This document shows positions 1 through 7,722 of a DNA stretch of 64,000 nt, piece after piece. The DNA comes from Bradyrhizobium sp. SZCCT0148. GTDB taxonomy: Bacteria; Pseudomonadota; Alphaproteobacteria; Rhizobiales; Xanthobacteraceae. A program made the position numbers and the translations under genes. The stretch's first letter is position 1. Each line of letters starts with the position of its first letter. Where the stretch lies: positions 186,001-250,000 of the forward strand of contig NZ_JAFCKT010000008.1 of the NCBI RefSeq assembly GCF_018129985.1. The letters are read 5' to 3'. Below the pieces are notes generated by a model, which was given only the letters and a program-made list of their open reading frames with translations, did not search any database and was not told the origin of the DNA.

Positions 1-697
1 CGAGGTGGCAGATCGAATCCAGGCTCACCACGCCCTGCGACCGCAGGGCGCGGTCGAGCAGATAGGCCGTGATCTCCCTCGCCGACGCCGGCTTCGGCAG
101 CTTGTCCCAGCCGAAATGCCGCGTCATCAGCTCGTAGGTCTTGAGCATGCCCCGTCGCTCGCTGATGGTCACGGCGCCCGTGTAGAAGGCGAGCTGCAAC
201 GCCCGCTTCGAGGGCTTGCGGCTCTGCCACAGATGCTCCTTCTCGGTGAGCACGTCGTCCTCGATATCGCGGATCGTCAGCGGCCCGGCACGCACCAGCC
301 GCATCACCTTGCGCATGTCCGACGGCTTCACCGAGGCGAACCATTTGTGTCCTTCGCGGCGATGCTCGCGCATCGCCGGCAGGAAGAAACGGAAGTCGAC
401 GGCGGGCACGTAGGACAGCGCATGCGTCCAATACTCGAACACGCTTCTGTCGGCGCTCTGGGCGTGGCGCAGATCGGCGCGCCGGTAGGACGGGATACGG
501 CTGAACAAGATGTGATGGTGGCAGCGCTCGATGACGTTGATGGTATCGATCTGCACGTAGCCGAGATGGGCGACCGCATCCGCGACGGCCCGTGCTCCCT
601 CGCCGAACGGGGAACGCTCATCCAGCCGCTGGGCATGCAGCCAGATCTGTCGGGCCTGTGTCGTGGTGAGGGGAAGCGGTCTGGGCGCGCGTGACAT
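1..697 (-). CDS. YcaQ-like winged-helix DNA glycosylase family protein (partial)
   Basis: Reading from an ATG at 695-697 on the minus strand gives an open frame that runs off the left edge of the window (about 232 residues, C-terminus missing). The start MSRAPRPLPLTTTQARQIW, followed by LGYVQIDTINVIERCHHHILFSR and later FEYWTHALSYVP, matches the YcaQ (DUF1006, HTH_42) family. E. coli YcaQ is a DNA glycosylase that unhooks interstrand crosslinks, while many relatives are only predicted winged-helix DNA-binding proteins. The family is normally about 400 residues, so roughly half is present. It is divergent from nothing on its right side; the next gene is also on the minus strand. The family assignment is firm, but activity on crosslinks is inferred. 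Confidence 0.85.
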   Translation of the reverse strand, partial: MSRAPRPLPLTTTQARQIWLHAQRLDERSPFGEGARAVADAVAHLGYVQIDTINVIERCHHHILFSRIPSYRRADLRHAQSADRSVFEYWTHALSYVPAVDFRFFLPAMREHRREGHKWFASVKPSDMRKVMRLVRAGPLTIRDIEDDVLTEKEHLWQSRKPSKRALQLAFYTGAVTISERRGMLKTYELMTRHFGWDKLPKPASAREITAYLLDRALRSQGVVSLDSICHL

Positions 698-810
698 TGC
701 GGAAGACAATGTAGCGGGATTCGCGCGAGGGGAAAGAACCGGACTGGAACCTAGAACGAAAAAGCCGCGCTGCCATCTGCTGACAGCGCGGCCGTTCGAA
801 GCGGCGAGGC

Positions 811-1065
811 CTACTTCGCCATCATGGCCTTCTGCGACTTCATGTAGTGCATGCAGGCGCTCTTCATCTTGCCATTGCTCATGTCGGTGTTGGCCATGGC
901 CATTTCCTTGTTCGCCGCCATCTTGGCCGGCGTGTCGGGGGTGCCGCCCATCATCGCGGCGGATTTCATCATATTGTCCTTGGTGCACGCCATTATCGCG
1001 GCGGAGGCGGGGGACAGCGAAAAGGTGAACGCGACAAAGGCTGCGGCCGTGAGCAAGGTCTTCAT
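811..1065 (-). CDS. Small Met-rich exported protein
   Basis: An 84-residue protein. The start at 1065 is chosen over an upstream ATG because GGAGGAGAC sits just before it and a signal peptide (MKTLLTAAAFVAFTFSLSPASA) follows at once. The mature part, about 62 residues, contains some 14 methionines, including NMMKSAAMM and KAMMAK, plus two cysteines (MACTKD, KSACMHYMKS). I do not recognise a named family. The Met/Cys/His content is compatible with periplasmic metal binding, for example copper, but that is inference. A perfect 8-bp inverted repeat lies 26-42 bases upstream. Confidence 0.75.
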   Translation of the reverse strand: MKTLLTAAAFVAFTFSLSPASAAIMACTKDNMMKSAAMMGGTPDTPAKMAANKEMAMANTDMSNGKMKSACMHYMKSQKAMMAK

Positions 1066-1090
1066 CGAAAAGTCTCCTCCGTAAAACGAA

Positions 1091-1107
1091 GCCGGCATCA
1101 TGCCGGC
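1091..1107. promoter_or_regulatory. Inverted repeat upstream of Met-rich gene
   Basis: GCCGGCAT-C-ATGCCGGC is a perfect 8-bp inverted repeat around one central base. It lies 26 bases upstream of the start codon at 1065. It could be an operator or a 5' leader hairpin. Nothing in the sequence names the factor. Confidence 0.4.
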
Positions 1108-1471
1108 CGTCGCAGTTACGTATTCTCTCGCGCCGACGTTTCGCGGAGAAGACAATTTTCTTGCTGCGGTGCAATGACGGAACTGCCGCGGCCAAGGTCA
1201 GCGCAACTTGACGATTTCAATCACACCGGGACCGCAGCCGCTTGAACCCGCGCCGCGGCGCGGGCGACCACTCCTATTGGTCCGACCGGCCCCGCCCCCG
1301 CGCGTAACCGCGAAACGCGCCGGTCCGCCGTCCGGAACGCCCGGAAATGCTCCAGGATCGGCTTTGTGGCCGGGCTGTTGCCACCGTGACCAACATCACA
1401 TCAGGACCTTTGAACCTGCTCTAGGCTCGCAGCATCAAATCGCTATCAGGCGAAACCGCGAGGATACGACA
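1108..1471. other. Intergenic region between divergent genes
   Basis: This stretch separates the minus-strand Met-rich gene from the plus-strand OmpA-like gene, and both promoters must lie in it. It is very GC-rich in the middle (about 1235-1340). A TTGA-N5-TCAA near-palindrome at 1208-1220 is one base too short for a FixK/FNR box. I see no gene here. Confidence 0.5.
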
Positions 1472-2113
1472 ATGACCCGTTTTGATAAGTTCTTTGGACT
1501 GAAGGCGATAACTCTCTCCGCCGCGCTGTCGATGACGGCGGGCCTGGCTTTGGCCGGTGACAACAACGTCTCCACAGGCCAGATCCTGGATGCACTGAAG
1601 CCGAAGCCGGCGACCCGCGGCCTGTCCGTCGGTCCGCAGGCCGATCCGTCGGTGCAGGCCAAGGAATCGACATTCCTCAACACCGTGCGCAACCGGTCGA
1701 CCCGCTCGCTCTCGACCGGTGAGCGCGAGCAGATTGCCGAGCTCGCCGCGACCAAGCCGAAGATCGATCTGGAGATCCAGTTCGATTACAACTCGGCCGA
1801 TATCGCCAAGACCTCGGTGCCCGCGGTGCAGGCCCTCGGCAAGGCGCTGTCCGATCCGGCGCTCAAGGGCTCGACCTTCGTCGTCGCCGGCCACACCGAC
1901 GCGACCGGCGGCGAAGAGTACAATCAGGGTCTCTCCGAGCGCCGCGCCGACACCATCAAGAAGTACCTGGTGCAGAACTACGGCCTCAACGGCACCGATC
2001 TCGTCACCGTCGGCTACGGCAAGACCAAGCTGAAGGATACCGCCAACGGCGCCGACCCGATCAACCGCCGCGTCCAGGTCGTGAACATGGACACCAAGAC
2101 CGCGTCCAAGTGA
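1472..2113 (+). CDS. OmpA-family peptidoglycan-binding outer-membrane protein
   Basis: A 213-residue exported protein. The ATG at 1472 is preferred because it opens a signal peptide (MTRFDKFFGL...AGLALAGD); the same frame is open further upstream, but that part has no protein-like features. Residues about 100-205 form an OmpA-like C-terminal domain: IQFDYNSADI, VVAGHTDATGGEEYN, LSERRADTIKKYL and INRRVQVV carry the Asp and Arg expected to contact diaminopimelate in peptidoglycan. There is no N-terminal beta-barrel, so this is a short periplasmic or lipid-free OmpA-domain protein rather than a full porin. The gene stands alone and is convergent with the mannosyltransferase to its right, separated by a strong hairpin. 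Confidence 0.88.
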   Translation: MTRFDKFFGLKAITLSAALSMTAGLALAGDNNVSTGQILDALKPKPATRGLSVGPQADPSVQAKESTFLNTVRNRSTRSLSTGEREQIAELAATKPKIDLEIQFDYNSADIAKTSVPAVQALGKALSDPALKGSTFVVAGHTDATGGEEYNQGLSERRADTIKKYLVQNYGLNGTDLVTVGYGKTKLKDTANGADPINRRVQVVNMDTKTASK

Positions 2114-2135
2114 TCAGCTAAAAATTGCGAAACAC

Positions 2136-2160
2136 GCCGCCTGCCTCCCCGGCAGGCGGC
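2136..2160. terminator. Convergent-gene hairpin terminator
   Basis: GCCGCCTGCC and GGCAGGCGGC form a perfect 10-bp stem with a 5-base loop, lying between the convergent OmpA-like gene (stop at 2113) and the mannosyltransferase (stop at 2165). On the minus strand it is followed by a T-rich run, so it could terminate transcription from both sides. Confidence 0.7.
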
Positions 2161-2164
2161 GACG

Positions 2165-3532
2165 TCATATCCAGCTCTGGAACAGCATCAGCCGGCCGAA
2201 GCTCCGCATCGTTGTGCCGACGAAGGCTGCCGAGATCGGCAGCATGACCGCAAAACCGATCGCGGCGGTTCCGACATAGGCCCAGAGCAGCCAGCGCGGC
2301 AGCCCGTCCCGGCGCAGCACGTAGACCAGCGCAAGCGATGCCGCAGTCGCAGCGGGCAGATAGTAATAGATGAAGCCCAGCGTGCGCGGCAGCAACGCCC
2401 AGGCGAGCCAGGGACCAAAATAGAACGCCGCGATCAGGAACGCATCCCAGCGGCGTAGCACGATGAAATCGCGCAGCACGAACGCGAGCGCGAGCAGAGC
2501 CGGCCACAGCACCAGCGGATTGCCGAGGAAGACGATCGCGGAGATGTTGTCCTCCCCCGTCTTGTCGAACAGGAACCACACCGGGCGTGCGAGCAGCGGC
2601 CAGGATGGCCACGCGCTCATATAGGTGTGGCCGGCGATCGCGGTCGTGGTGTTGTCGGCAAAGATGCGGCGCTGCGCCTCGATCAGATCCGGCAACGACA
2701 TCCCGTAGAGTGGAACGAAAGCCGCAAGATATGTCATCGCCGGCAGGACGGCGAAGCAAAGTGCCACATGATGCGGCCGCAAGCCGGGCCACAGGTCCGG
2801 CCGGTACCAGTCGTCCGGCTTCGCGTCGGCGAACAGCGTGCGCCAGCCCTGCATCAGGCGGATCACTGAGACAATGACGATGCAGGCGCCGAGCGGAAAC
2901 AGGCCGCTCCATTTGCAGGCCGCCGACAGGCCGAACAGGCTCCCCGCAAGCGCGAACAGCGCCTGCGGCCGCTCGCGTCTGAAACCATGCATGAAGGCCG
3001 CGGTCGCAAGCAGACCGAAGCCGAGCGCAAAGATGTCGAGCATGGCGATGCGCGCCTGCACGTAGAGCATCTGGTTGAGCGCTGCGATCAGCGCCGCGGC
3101 GATTGCAGGCCCCTGCGCGGAGAACAGCGCGAGGCCGCACAGATAGATCGCGACGATCGCCAATGCCCCGAACAACGTCGCGGGATAACGCCAGCCAAGC
3201 GCGTTGTCGCCGAAGGCCGCGATCGAGACCGCGATCAGCTCCTTGGCCAGCGGCGGATGCATCGGATTGAGCATCGGCTGCGACATCACGGGGGCCAGCA
3301 TCTGCCGTGCTGCCGGCACGTAGTGCACCTCGTCGAAGACGAACTTGTCCGGCGTCGTCAGTCCGATCAGCAACGCGAGATGGGCAGCTAGGAAAATAGC
3401 GACAGCAACCACTGTGCTTCGCGACACTGTTGGAACTGCTGGCCGTTCGAGCGGCTGCTGTGGGGATATTTTGCGTGGCAAATTTGCGTCACCGCGGACA
3501 AAAATAAGGATCGCATTTTTCATTGAACGCAT
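2165..3532 (-). CDS. PMT-family (GT39-like) membrane mannosyltransferase
   Basis: An integral-membrane protein of about 455 residues. FVFDEVHYVPAARQ near the N-terminus carries the Asp-Glu pair of the first periplasmic loop that is catalytic in dolichyl-phosphate-mannose protein mannosyltransferases. NPMHPPLAKELI, CKWSGLFPLG and FLGNPLVLWPALL are other family signatures, and about ten hydrophobic segments follow. Such enzymes transfer mannose from a polyprenyl-phosphate donor to proteins or glycans at the periplasmic face. The start is uncertain: codons at 3592, 3532 (MRSMKN) and 3523 (MKNAIL) are in frame, and I use 3532. It diverges from the FecR gene. The acceptor cannot be read from the sequence. 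Confidence 0.85.
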   Translation of the reverse strand: MRSMKNAILIFVRGDANLPRKISPQQPLERPAVPTVSRSTVVAVAIFLAAHLALLIGLTTPDKFVFDEVHYVPAARQMLAPVMSQPMLNPMHPPLAKELIAVSIAAFGDNALGWRYPATLFGALAIVAIYLCGLALFSAQGPAIAAALIAALNQMLYVQARIAMLDIFALGFGLLATAAFMHGFRRERPQALFALAGSLFGLSAACKWSGLFPLGACIVIVSVIRLMQGWRTLFADAKPDDWYRPDLWPGLRPHHVALCFAVLPAMTYLAAFVPLYGMSLPDLIEAQRRIFADNTTTAIAGHTYMSAWPSWPLLARPVWFLFDKTGEDNISAIVFLGNPLVLWPALLALAFVLRDFIVLRRWDAFLIAAFYFGPWLAWALLPRTLGFIYYYLPAATAASLALVYVLRRDGLPRWLLWAYVGTAAIGFAVMLPISAAFVGTTMRSFGRLMLFQSWI

Positions 3533-3646
3533 TCCGCAGCGGCTGTCACTAAGCATAACGCACGTCTGCGCCGCTTGTGATAAATTCGCCACATCAGAAG
3601 CGCGCGCGATCCGGTACGATCAGGGGACACATCGATCGGTTGTGAA

Positions 3647-4348
3647 ATGAATTTGCGTTTCTGGCTTTTCTCCATCCTGTTATCGGCCGCATTGTGCGTG
3701 GCGCCTGTTGCGTCGGCGCAGACGCGTGTCGGCGAAGCCGTCGTGATCCAGAACGAAGTGGTTCGCGTGGCGGCGAAGGCCACTCCGATCAGTGTCGGCG
3801 ACAGCATGCTGCGCGACGAGACAGTGCGCACCGGCGCCGACAGCGCCGCGCGCTTCGTCATGGCCGACAGCACCAATCTGTCGCTGGGACCCAGCGCCAC
3901 GCTCAAGCTCGACCGCACCGTCTTCAACGACGAGCACAGCTATCGCGACGTTGCGATCCGCATGACCACCGGCGCGTTCCGGTTCGTCACCGGCCATTCC
4001 GAGAAGACCGCCTACAAGATCACGACGCCGCTTGCCACCATCGGCGTACGCGGCACCACGCTCGACATCCTCTCGCAGCGCGGACGCTCCGTCGTCGTGC
4101 TTCAGGACGGTGCGGCGAGCGTCTGCACGACGAGCTCCCAGTGCGTGCAGCTGACCCAGCCGGGCGACACCGCAATCATCACATCGACCGGTGGCAAGGT
4201 CTCGATCACCAAGACCAACACACCGCCCTGGACCTTTGCCGCGAACTGCGCCGCAAGCGCAGGACTTTGCGCGGTGAACCAATATGCCGGCGCCTCGCCG
4301 ACCATCACGCCGGCCGTCCAGGAAGACGGCATGCTGTGCGGGCGCTGA
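3647..4348 (+). CDS. FecR-domain exported protein
   Basis: A 233-residue protein with a signal peptide (MNLRFWLFSILLSAALCVAPVASAQT). Residues about 45-150 form a FecR domain: IRMTTGAFRFVTG and YKITTPLATIGVRGTTLDI are the hallmark of exported FecR-domain proteins (DUF-type), which differ from classical FecR sigma regulators by lacking an N-terminal cytoplasmic anti-sigma helix. The C-terminal part has two paired cysteines (CTTSSQC, CAASAGLC). It sits two bases upstream of the beta-barrel gene at 4351 and so is almost certainly co-transcribed with it. A role as a periplasmic partner of that barrel is inferred from the pairing alone. Confidence 0.85.
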   Translation: MNLRFWLFSILLSAALCVAPVASAQTRVGEAVVIQNEVVRVAAKATPISVGDSMLRDETVRTGADSAARFVMADSTNLSLGPSATLKLDRTVFNDEHSYRDVAIRMTTGAFRFVTGHSEKTAYKITTPLATIGVRGTTLDILSQRGRSVVVLQDGAASVCTTSSQCVQLTQPGDTAIITSTGGKVSITKTNTPPWTFAANCAASAGLCAVNQYAGASPTITPAVQEDGMLCGR

Positions 4349-4350
4349 CG

Positions 4351-5529
4351 ATGGCAAAGCTCCCCCTAAAGCGCTTCATCCTCGCCGGCGTGCTGACCGC
4401 GGCCGCCGCACTTGCGTTCGTCGCGTCCGACATTCGTCCGGTCGCAGCCGCGGCGGCGTGTGAATCCGAGTGCAGCGAGCCAACGCCTTACCCGAGCTAT
4501 ACACCGTCCCCGACGCCGACATATTCACCGTCGCCCTCCCCCTCGCCGAGCCCCTATCCGTCGCCGAGCCCCTATCCCTCGTCCTCGCCGAGTCCGTATC
4601 CGACGTCGAGTCCGACATCCAGTCCAACGCCGACCGGCGCCGATTCCAGCGGCAATTCGATCGGCGGCCTCGCCAATCAGCGCTTCAACCAGATGATTAC
4701 GAACCGGGTGCTCGGCACGGTCCTGCTCGGGGTCAACGAGCAGGTCAATTGCAGCGACTGCATCAGCGCGTTCGGCTCGGCCGGTTCCTTTTCGGCAGGC
4801 ATCCACGGCCGCAAGGAGCTCACCAACAATCTGTCGCTACTCGCCGGCATCGCCTACACGCAATACAACGAGGGCGGTTACAAGATCACGAGCGCGCCGA
4901 TCGGCGCCTTCGCGCTCCGTTACGACTTCACCGACTGGGGCTCGTCGCGTCCATTCTTCGACGTCGGCACCATCCTGACGCCGTGGGAGAAGGCGCGCTA
5001 CACCCGCACCTATAATACCAGCCTCGGGCCGGTGAGCGTAACGAGTTCGACCAATGCTTCGAACTATGCGGTCTACGGCCGCGCCGGCTGGATAAGCCGC
5101 GTGTCGCCGCGGGACGAGGTCGCGGCTTCGATCGAGGTCTGGCAACTCTGGCAGCGCGTGTCCGGCTATAGCGACAATGCGGTGGCCTTCAACCCGTTCG
5201 ACGCCACCATTGCGACCGGCACCGACCGCACCAGCCTGGTCAAGATCGGCGGCCAGTGGACGCACCTGTTGAGCAGCAGCATCGAAACCAACATCAACGG
5301 CGGCTGGGTGCAGTCGTTTGCGAGCCACAGCGGCATCGTTGCCACCGTGACCGGCAACGGCACGGTGGTGCCGACCATGGGCAACCAAGGCTGGTTCGAA
5401 TATGGCGGCCGGCTCGGCTTCCGCGTGCAGAAGGGCTGGGTCGTGGACCTCTTCGCCAACGGCACGCTCGGCCCGCAGCCCGTCGGCAACACCATTCACG
5501 GCGGCGTGGGGCTGCGGATCAATTATTAG
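4351..5529 (+). CDS. Outer-membrane beta-barrel protein with Pro/Ser linker
   Basis: A 392-residue exported protein. A signal peptide (MAKLPLKRFILAGVLT...AAAA) is followed by a short CESEC segment, then a low-complexity stretch at residues about 45-95 built of repeated S-P, P-S-P-Y-P and P-T units. Residues about 110-392 alternate in a beta-barrel pattern and end in LRINY, with the terminal aromatic residue typical of outer-membrane proteins; the region resembles autotransporter or OmpA-type barrels (DVGTILTPWEK, YAVYGRAGW, WFEYGGRLGFRV). The start codon lies 2 bases after the FecR stop. The Pro/Ser linker would suit spanning the periplasm or peptidoglycan. Passenger or ligand are unknown. 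Confidence 0.75.
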   Translation: MAKLPLKRFILAGVLTAAAALAFVASDIRPVAAAAACESECSEPTPYPSYTPSPTPTYSPSPSPSPSPYPSPSPYPSSSPSPYPTSSPTSSPTPTGADSSGNSIGGLANQRFNQMITNRVLGTVLLGVNEQVNCSDCISAFGSAGSFSAGIHGRKELTNNLSLLAGIAYTQYNEGGYKITSAPIGAFALRYDFTDWGSSRPFFDVGTILTPWEKARYTRTYNTSLGPVSVTSSTNASNYAVYGRAGWISRVSPRDEVAASIEVWQLWQRVSGYSDNAVAFNPFDATIATGTDRTSLVKIGGQWTHLLSSSIETNINGGWVQSFASHSGIVATVTGNGTVVPTMGNQGWFEYGGRLGFRVQKGWVVDLFANGTLGPQPVGNTIHGGVGLRINY

Positions 5530-5541
5530 CTGCGACCACGG

Positions 5542-5573
5542 TCTCGTAGTCTCGTAGTCTCGTAGTCTCGTAG
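5542..5573. repeat. Four-copy 8-bp tandem repeat
   Basis: The unit TCTCGTAG occurs four times in a row directly after the barrel gene's stop codon. It is non-coding here. Copy number may vary between strains by slippage. Confidence 0.9.
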
Positions 5574-5574
5574 G

Positions 5575-5597
5575 GTGGGCAAGCGAAGCGTGCCCAC
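5575..5597. repeat. Palindromic intergenic (REP-like) hairpin
   Basis: GTGGGC and GCCCAC flank an 11-base loop (AAGCGAAGCGT). From memory, very similar GTGGGCAAAG...GCCCAC elements are scattered in Bradyrhizobium intergenic regions. It may also act as a transcription terminator for the barrel gene. Confidence 0.55.
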
Positions 5598-5687
5598 GAC
5601 CTCTCTCAAGTAGAGACATACCGTGGCCAAGGCGCAAGAGCGCCCTGGCTCTCCTACGGCACTGATCGTGTGGCGAGCGCGTCTGCG

Positions 5688-6176
5688 CTACGCCGCCGAC
5701 TTGCCCTCGAACGCGCGACGCAGCACGTCGACATCCAGCTTCACCATCTTCATCATGGCTTGCATCGCGCGCGCGGCCGCTGCCTTGTCCGGGCTCGACA
5801 GGAACTCGAACATCACCTTCGGCACCACCTGCCAGGCCACGCCCCAGCGATCCCTGAGCCAGCCGCACTGCTCCTCCTTGCCGCCATCGGCCAGGAAAGC
5901 ATGCCAGACGCTATCGACCTGGGCCTGGTCGTCGCAATGGATCATCAACGAGATGGCGTGGGTGTACTCCATCTTCATGCCGCCGTTGAGTGCGACCAGC
6001 GGCTGGCCGGCGACCGTGAACTCGACCACGAGCACGGAGCCCTCCTTGCCGGAGGGGCCGTCCGATACGTTGCGCTGAACGTACGTAATCGCCGAATTCG
6101 GCACCAGCGAGACATAGAACTTCGCGGCTTCCTCGGCATCGCCGTTGAACCACATGCAGGGAACGACCTTGGACAT
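5688..6176 (-). CDS. VOC-superfamily PhnB-like protein
   Basis: A 162-residue cytoplasmic protein starting MSKVVPCMWFNGDAEEAAKFY. It matches the PhnB / '3-demethylubiquinone-9 3-methyltransferase-like' branch of the vicinal-oxygen-chelate fold: paired beta-alpha-beta-beta-beta modules with FTVAGQPLVALNGG, CGWLRDRWGVAWQVVP and a C-terminal MMKMVKLDVD. The old methyltransferase name for this family is not a reliable function. The gene precedes another VOC gene on the same strand, 41 bases downstream of that gene's stop. Substrate unknown. Confidence 0.85.
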   Translation of the reverse strand: MSKVVPCMWFNGDAEEAAKFYVSLVPNSAITYVQRNVSDGPSGKEGSVLVVEFTVAGQPLVALNGGMKMEYTHAISLMIHCDDQAQVDSVWHAFLADGGKEEQCGWLRDRWGVAWQVVPKVMFEFLSSPDKAAAARAMQAMMKMVKLDVDVLRRAFEGKSAA

Positions 6177-6216
6177 CTTGAAGGCTCCTCCTCGGTTTAG
6201 TGTTCAAACGCGCTGA

Positions 6217-6648
6217 TCAGGCATTCGCCATGGCGGATGGCTGCGGAGGGACAGCCGCCATGTCCATCCAGTTCACACCCCACATATGGCCGTCCGGATC
6301 CTCGAAGCTGCGGCCGTACATGAAGCTGTATTCGTCCTTCGGACCGGGATCGGCCACCCCGCCCGCCGCCTCGGCCTTGCCGACGATCACGTCGACCTCG
6401 TCGCGGGTGTCGGCGGACAGGCAGAACAGCGCCTGGTTCGAGGTCTTCGCATCGGAGATGGGCTTCGGCGTGAACTGGCGGAATTTCTCGTGAGTGGTCA
6501 GCATGACGTAGATGGCCTCGGAAAAGACCATGCAGCTCGCGGTGTCGTCGCTGAATTGCGGGTTCCGGGTTGCGCCGACCGCTTCATAAAAAGCGGTCGC
6601 ACGCTTGAGATCGGTGACCGGCAGATTGAGAAAAAACATCCTAGGCAT
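6217..6648 (-). CDS. VOC-family glyoxalase/bleomycin-resistance-like protein
   Basis: A 143-residue protein. The ATG at 6648 is chosen because AAGGAGC precedes it and MPRMFFLNLPVTDLKRATAFYEAVG is a typical VOC N-terminus; an upstream in-frame ATG at 6768 adds 40 residues that lack protein character. The C-terminal FMYGRSFEDPDGHMWGVNWMDM carries the conserved DPDGH...W segment containing the metal-ligand position of this fold. Members of this subgroup are often annotated as lactoylglutathione-lyase-like, but the substrate is not defined. It probably forms a short minus-strand unit with the PhnB-like gene. Confidence 0.83.
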   Translation of the reverse strand: MPRMFFLNLPVTDLKRATAFYEAVGATRNPQFSDDTASCMVFSEAIYVMLTTHEKFRQFTPKPISDAKTSNQALFCLSADTRDEVDVIVGKAEAAGGVADPGPKDEYSFMYGRSFEDPDGHMWGVNWMDMAAVPPQPSAMANA

Positions 6649-6778
6649 CGGACGCTCCTTGGGCGGGTTCTGCCCAAGGACGGATAGGCCGACGGCCACC
6701 CGACACCGCTTCCGGATATTTTTCGAGACCACCCCTGCCCGGTTCTGTTCAACAGAAGCCGCAGGCAACCGTCAGGTG

Positions 6779-7291
6779 TTACTTCTTCTCGTTCGGATCC
6801 CGGTGGACGGGGTCGATCCACAACACGGTCTCGGGCTTCTCGACCGGCTCGATGTCGAGGTTGATCGCCACCGCCTCGCCGTCGCTGCGCACCAGCACGC
6901 ATTCCAGCACCTCGTCTGGGCTGGCGTTGATCTCCTGATGCGGCACGTAAGGCGGGACGAAGATGAAATCGCCGGGGCCGGCTTCCGCGGTGAATTGCAG
7001 GCTCTCGCCCCAGCGCATCCGCGCCTTGCCCTTCACCACGTAAATGACGCTCTCGAGATGGCCGTGGTGGTGGGCGCCGGTCTTGGCGTCCGGCTTGATG
7101 CTGACGGTGCCGGCCCACAATTTCTGGGCGCCGACGCGCGCAAAATTGATCGCAGCGGCGCGGTCCATGCCTGCCGTCGACGGGACGTTGGTATCGAGCT
7201 GGTTGCCGGGAATGACGCGCACGCCGTCATGTTTCCAGCGATCGTCGTGATCGTGGTCATGGTGGGAATGCGAATGATCATGGCCGGTCAT
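6779..7291 (-). CDS. Cupin-domain protein with His-rich N-terminus
   Basis: A 170-residue protein. Its first 22 residues are an Asp/His run (MTGHDHSHSHHDHDHDDRWKHD) with nine histidines, suggesting metal binding. A single cupin barrel follows: motif 1 GAHHHGHLESVIYVVKGKARM (the HxH...E...G pattern), motif 2 PGDFIFVPPYVPHQEIN. The start at 7291 was chosen over an in-frame ATG at 7354, since the latter adds a poorly structured stretch. Cupins of this size bind a divalent metal and may be small-molecule dioxygenases, isomerases or storage proteins. The gene diverges from the CsbD gene. Function unknown. Confidence 0.8.
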   Translation of the reverse strand: MTGHDHSHSHHDHDHDDRWKHDGVRVIPGNQLDTNVPSTAGMDRAAAINFARVGAQKLWAGTVSIKPDAKTGAHHHGHLESVIYVVKGKARMRWGESLQFTAEAGPGDFIFVPPYVPHQEINASPDEVLECVLVRSDGEAVAINLDIEPVEKPETVLWIDPVHRDPNEKK

Positions 7292-7363
7292 GGGACTTGC
7301 TTTCTGTTGGTTCCGTGCGCGGCAACCTAACCCGAAGGCACGTTGGCGAGCCATACCAAAAAT

Positions 7364-7388
7364 GGAACTCTCTTAGCCGGAGAACGTT
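7364..7388 (+). promoter_or_regulatory. EcfG-type general-stress promoter for csbD-like gene
   Basis: GGAAC at 7364-7368 and CGTT at 7385-7388 are separated by exactly 16 bases, matching the alphaproteobacterial EcfG (general stress response) consensus GGAAC-N16/17-CGTT. The start codon lies at 7421. Confidence 0.8.
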
Positions 7389-7420
7389 GTCCATGCGAGC
7401 ACAATGGAAGGAGAATTTTC

Positions 7421-7639
7421 ATGGGTAGCACGACCGACAAGATCAAGGGTACCGCCAACGAAGCCATCGGCAAGGCCAAGCAGGGCATCGGTGAAGCCAC
7501 CGGGTCCGAGCGTCTGAAGGGCGAAGGCGTGATCCAGGAAGTGAAAGGCAAGGGCCAGCAGGCCATGGGCGATGCCAAGGACGCTGCAAAGGACGCGATT
7601 GATCGCGCAGCGGCAGGAGCCAAGCGCGCGACCGAATGA
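7421..7639 (+). CDS. CsbD-family stress-response protein
   Basis: A 72-residue acidic, lysine- and alanine-rich protein: MGSTTDKIKGTANEAIGKAKQ...GEGVIQEVKGKGQQAMGD, the hallmark of CsbD/UPF0337. The start at 7421 follows AAGGAGAA; longer in-frame starts (7343) are rejected because the promoter lies inside that extension. CsbD proteins are induced by general stress in many bacteria, but their molecular role is unknown. The EcfG-like promoter directly upstream agrees with stress induction here. The gene ends at a strong rho-independent terminator. Confidence 0.92.
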   Translation: MGSTTDKIKGTANEAIGKAKQGIGEATGSERLKGEGVIQEVKGKGQQAMGDAKDAAKDAIDRAAAGAKRATE

Positions 7640-7660
7640 CGCGCGACATCTGAAAGCGAG

Positions 7661-7690
7661 AAGACCGGCCGAAGGGCCGGTCTTTTTGTT
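7661..7690 (+). terminator. Rho-independent terminator after csbD-like gene
   Basis: AAGACCGGCC and GGCCGGTCTT form a perfect 10-bp stem with the loop GAAG, followed by a run of T residues. It lies 22 bases after the stop codon. Confidence 0.92.
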
Positions 7691-7722
7691 TGTCTTGCTG
7701 GTTTCGGTCCGGCCGCGACGCG

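Noticed and set aside
1208..1220. TTGA-N5-TCAA resembling a FixK/FNR box
   Set aside because: The spacing is one base shorter than the TTGA-N6-TCAA consensus.
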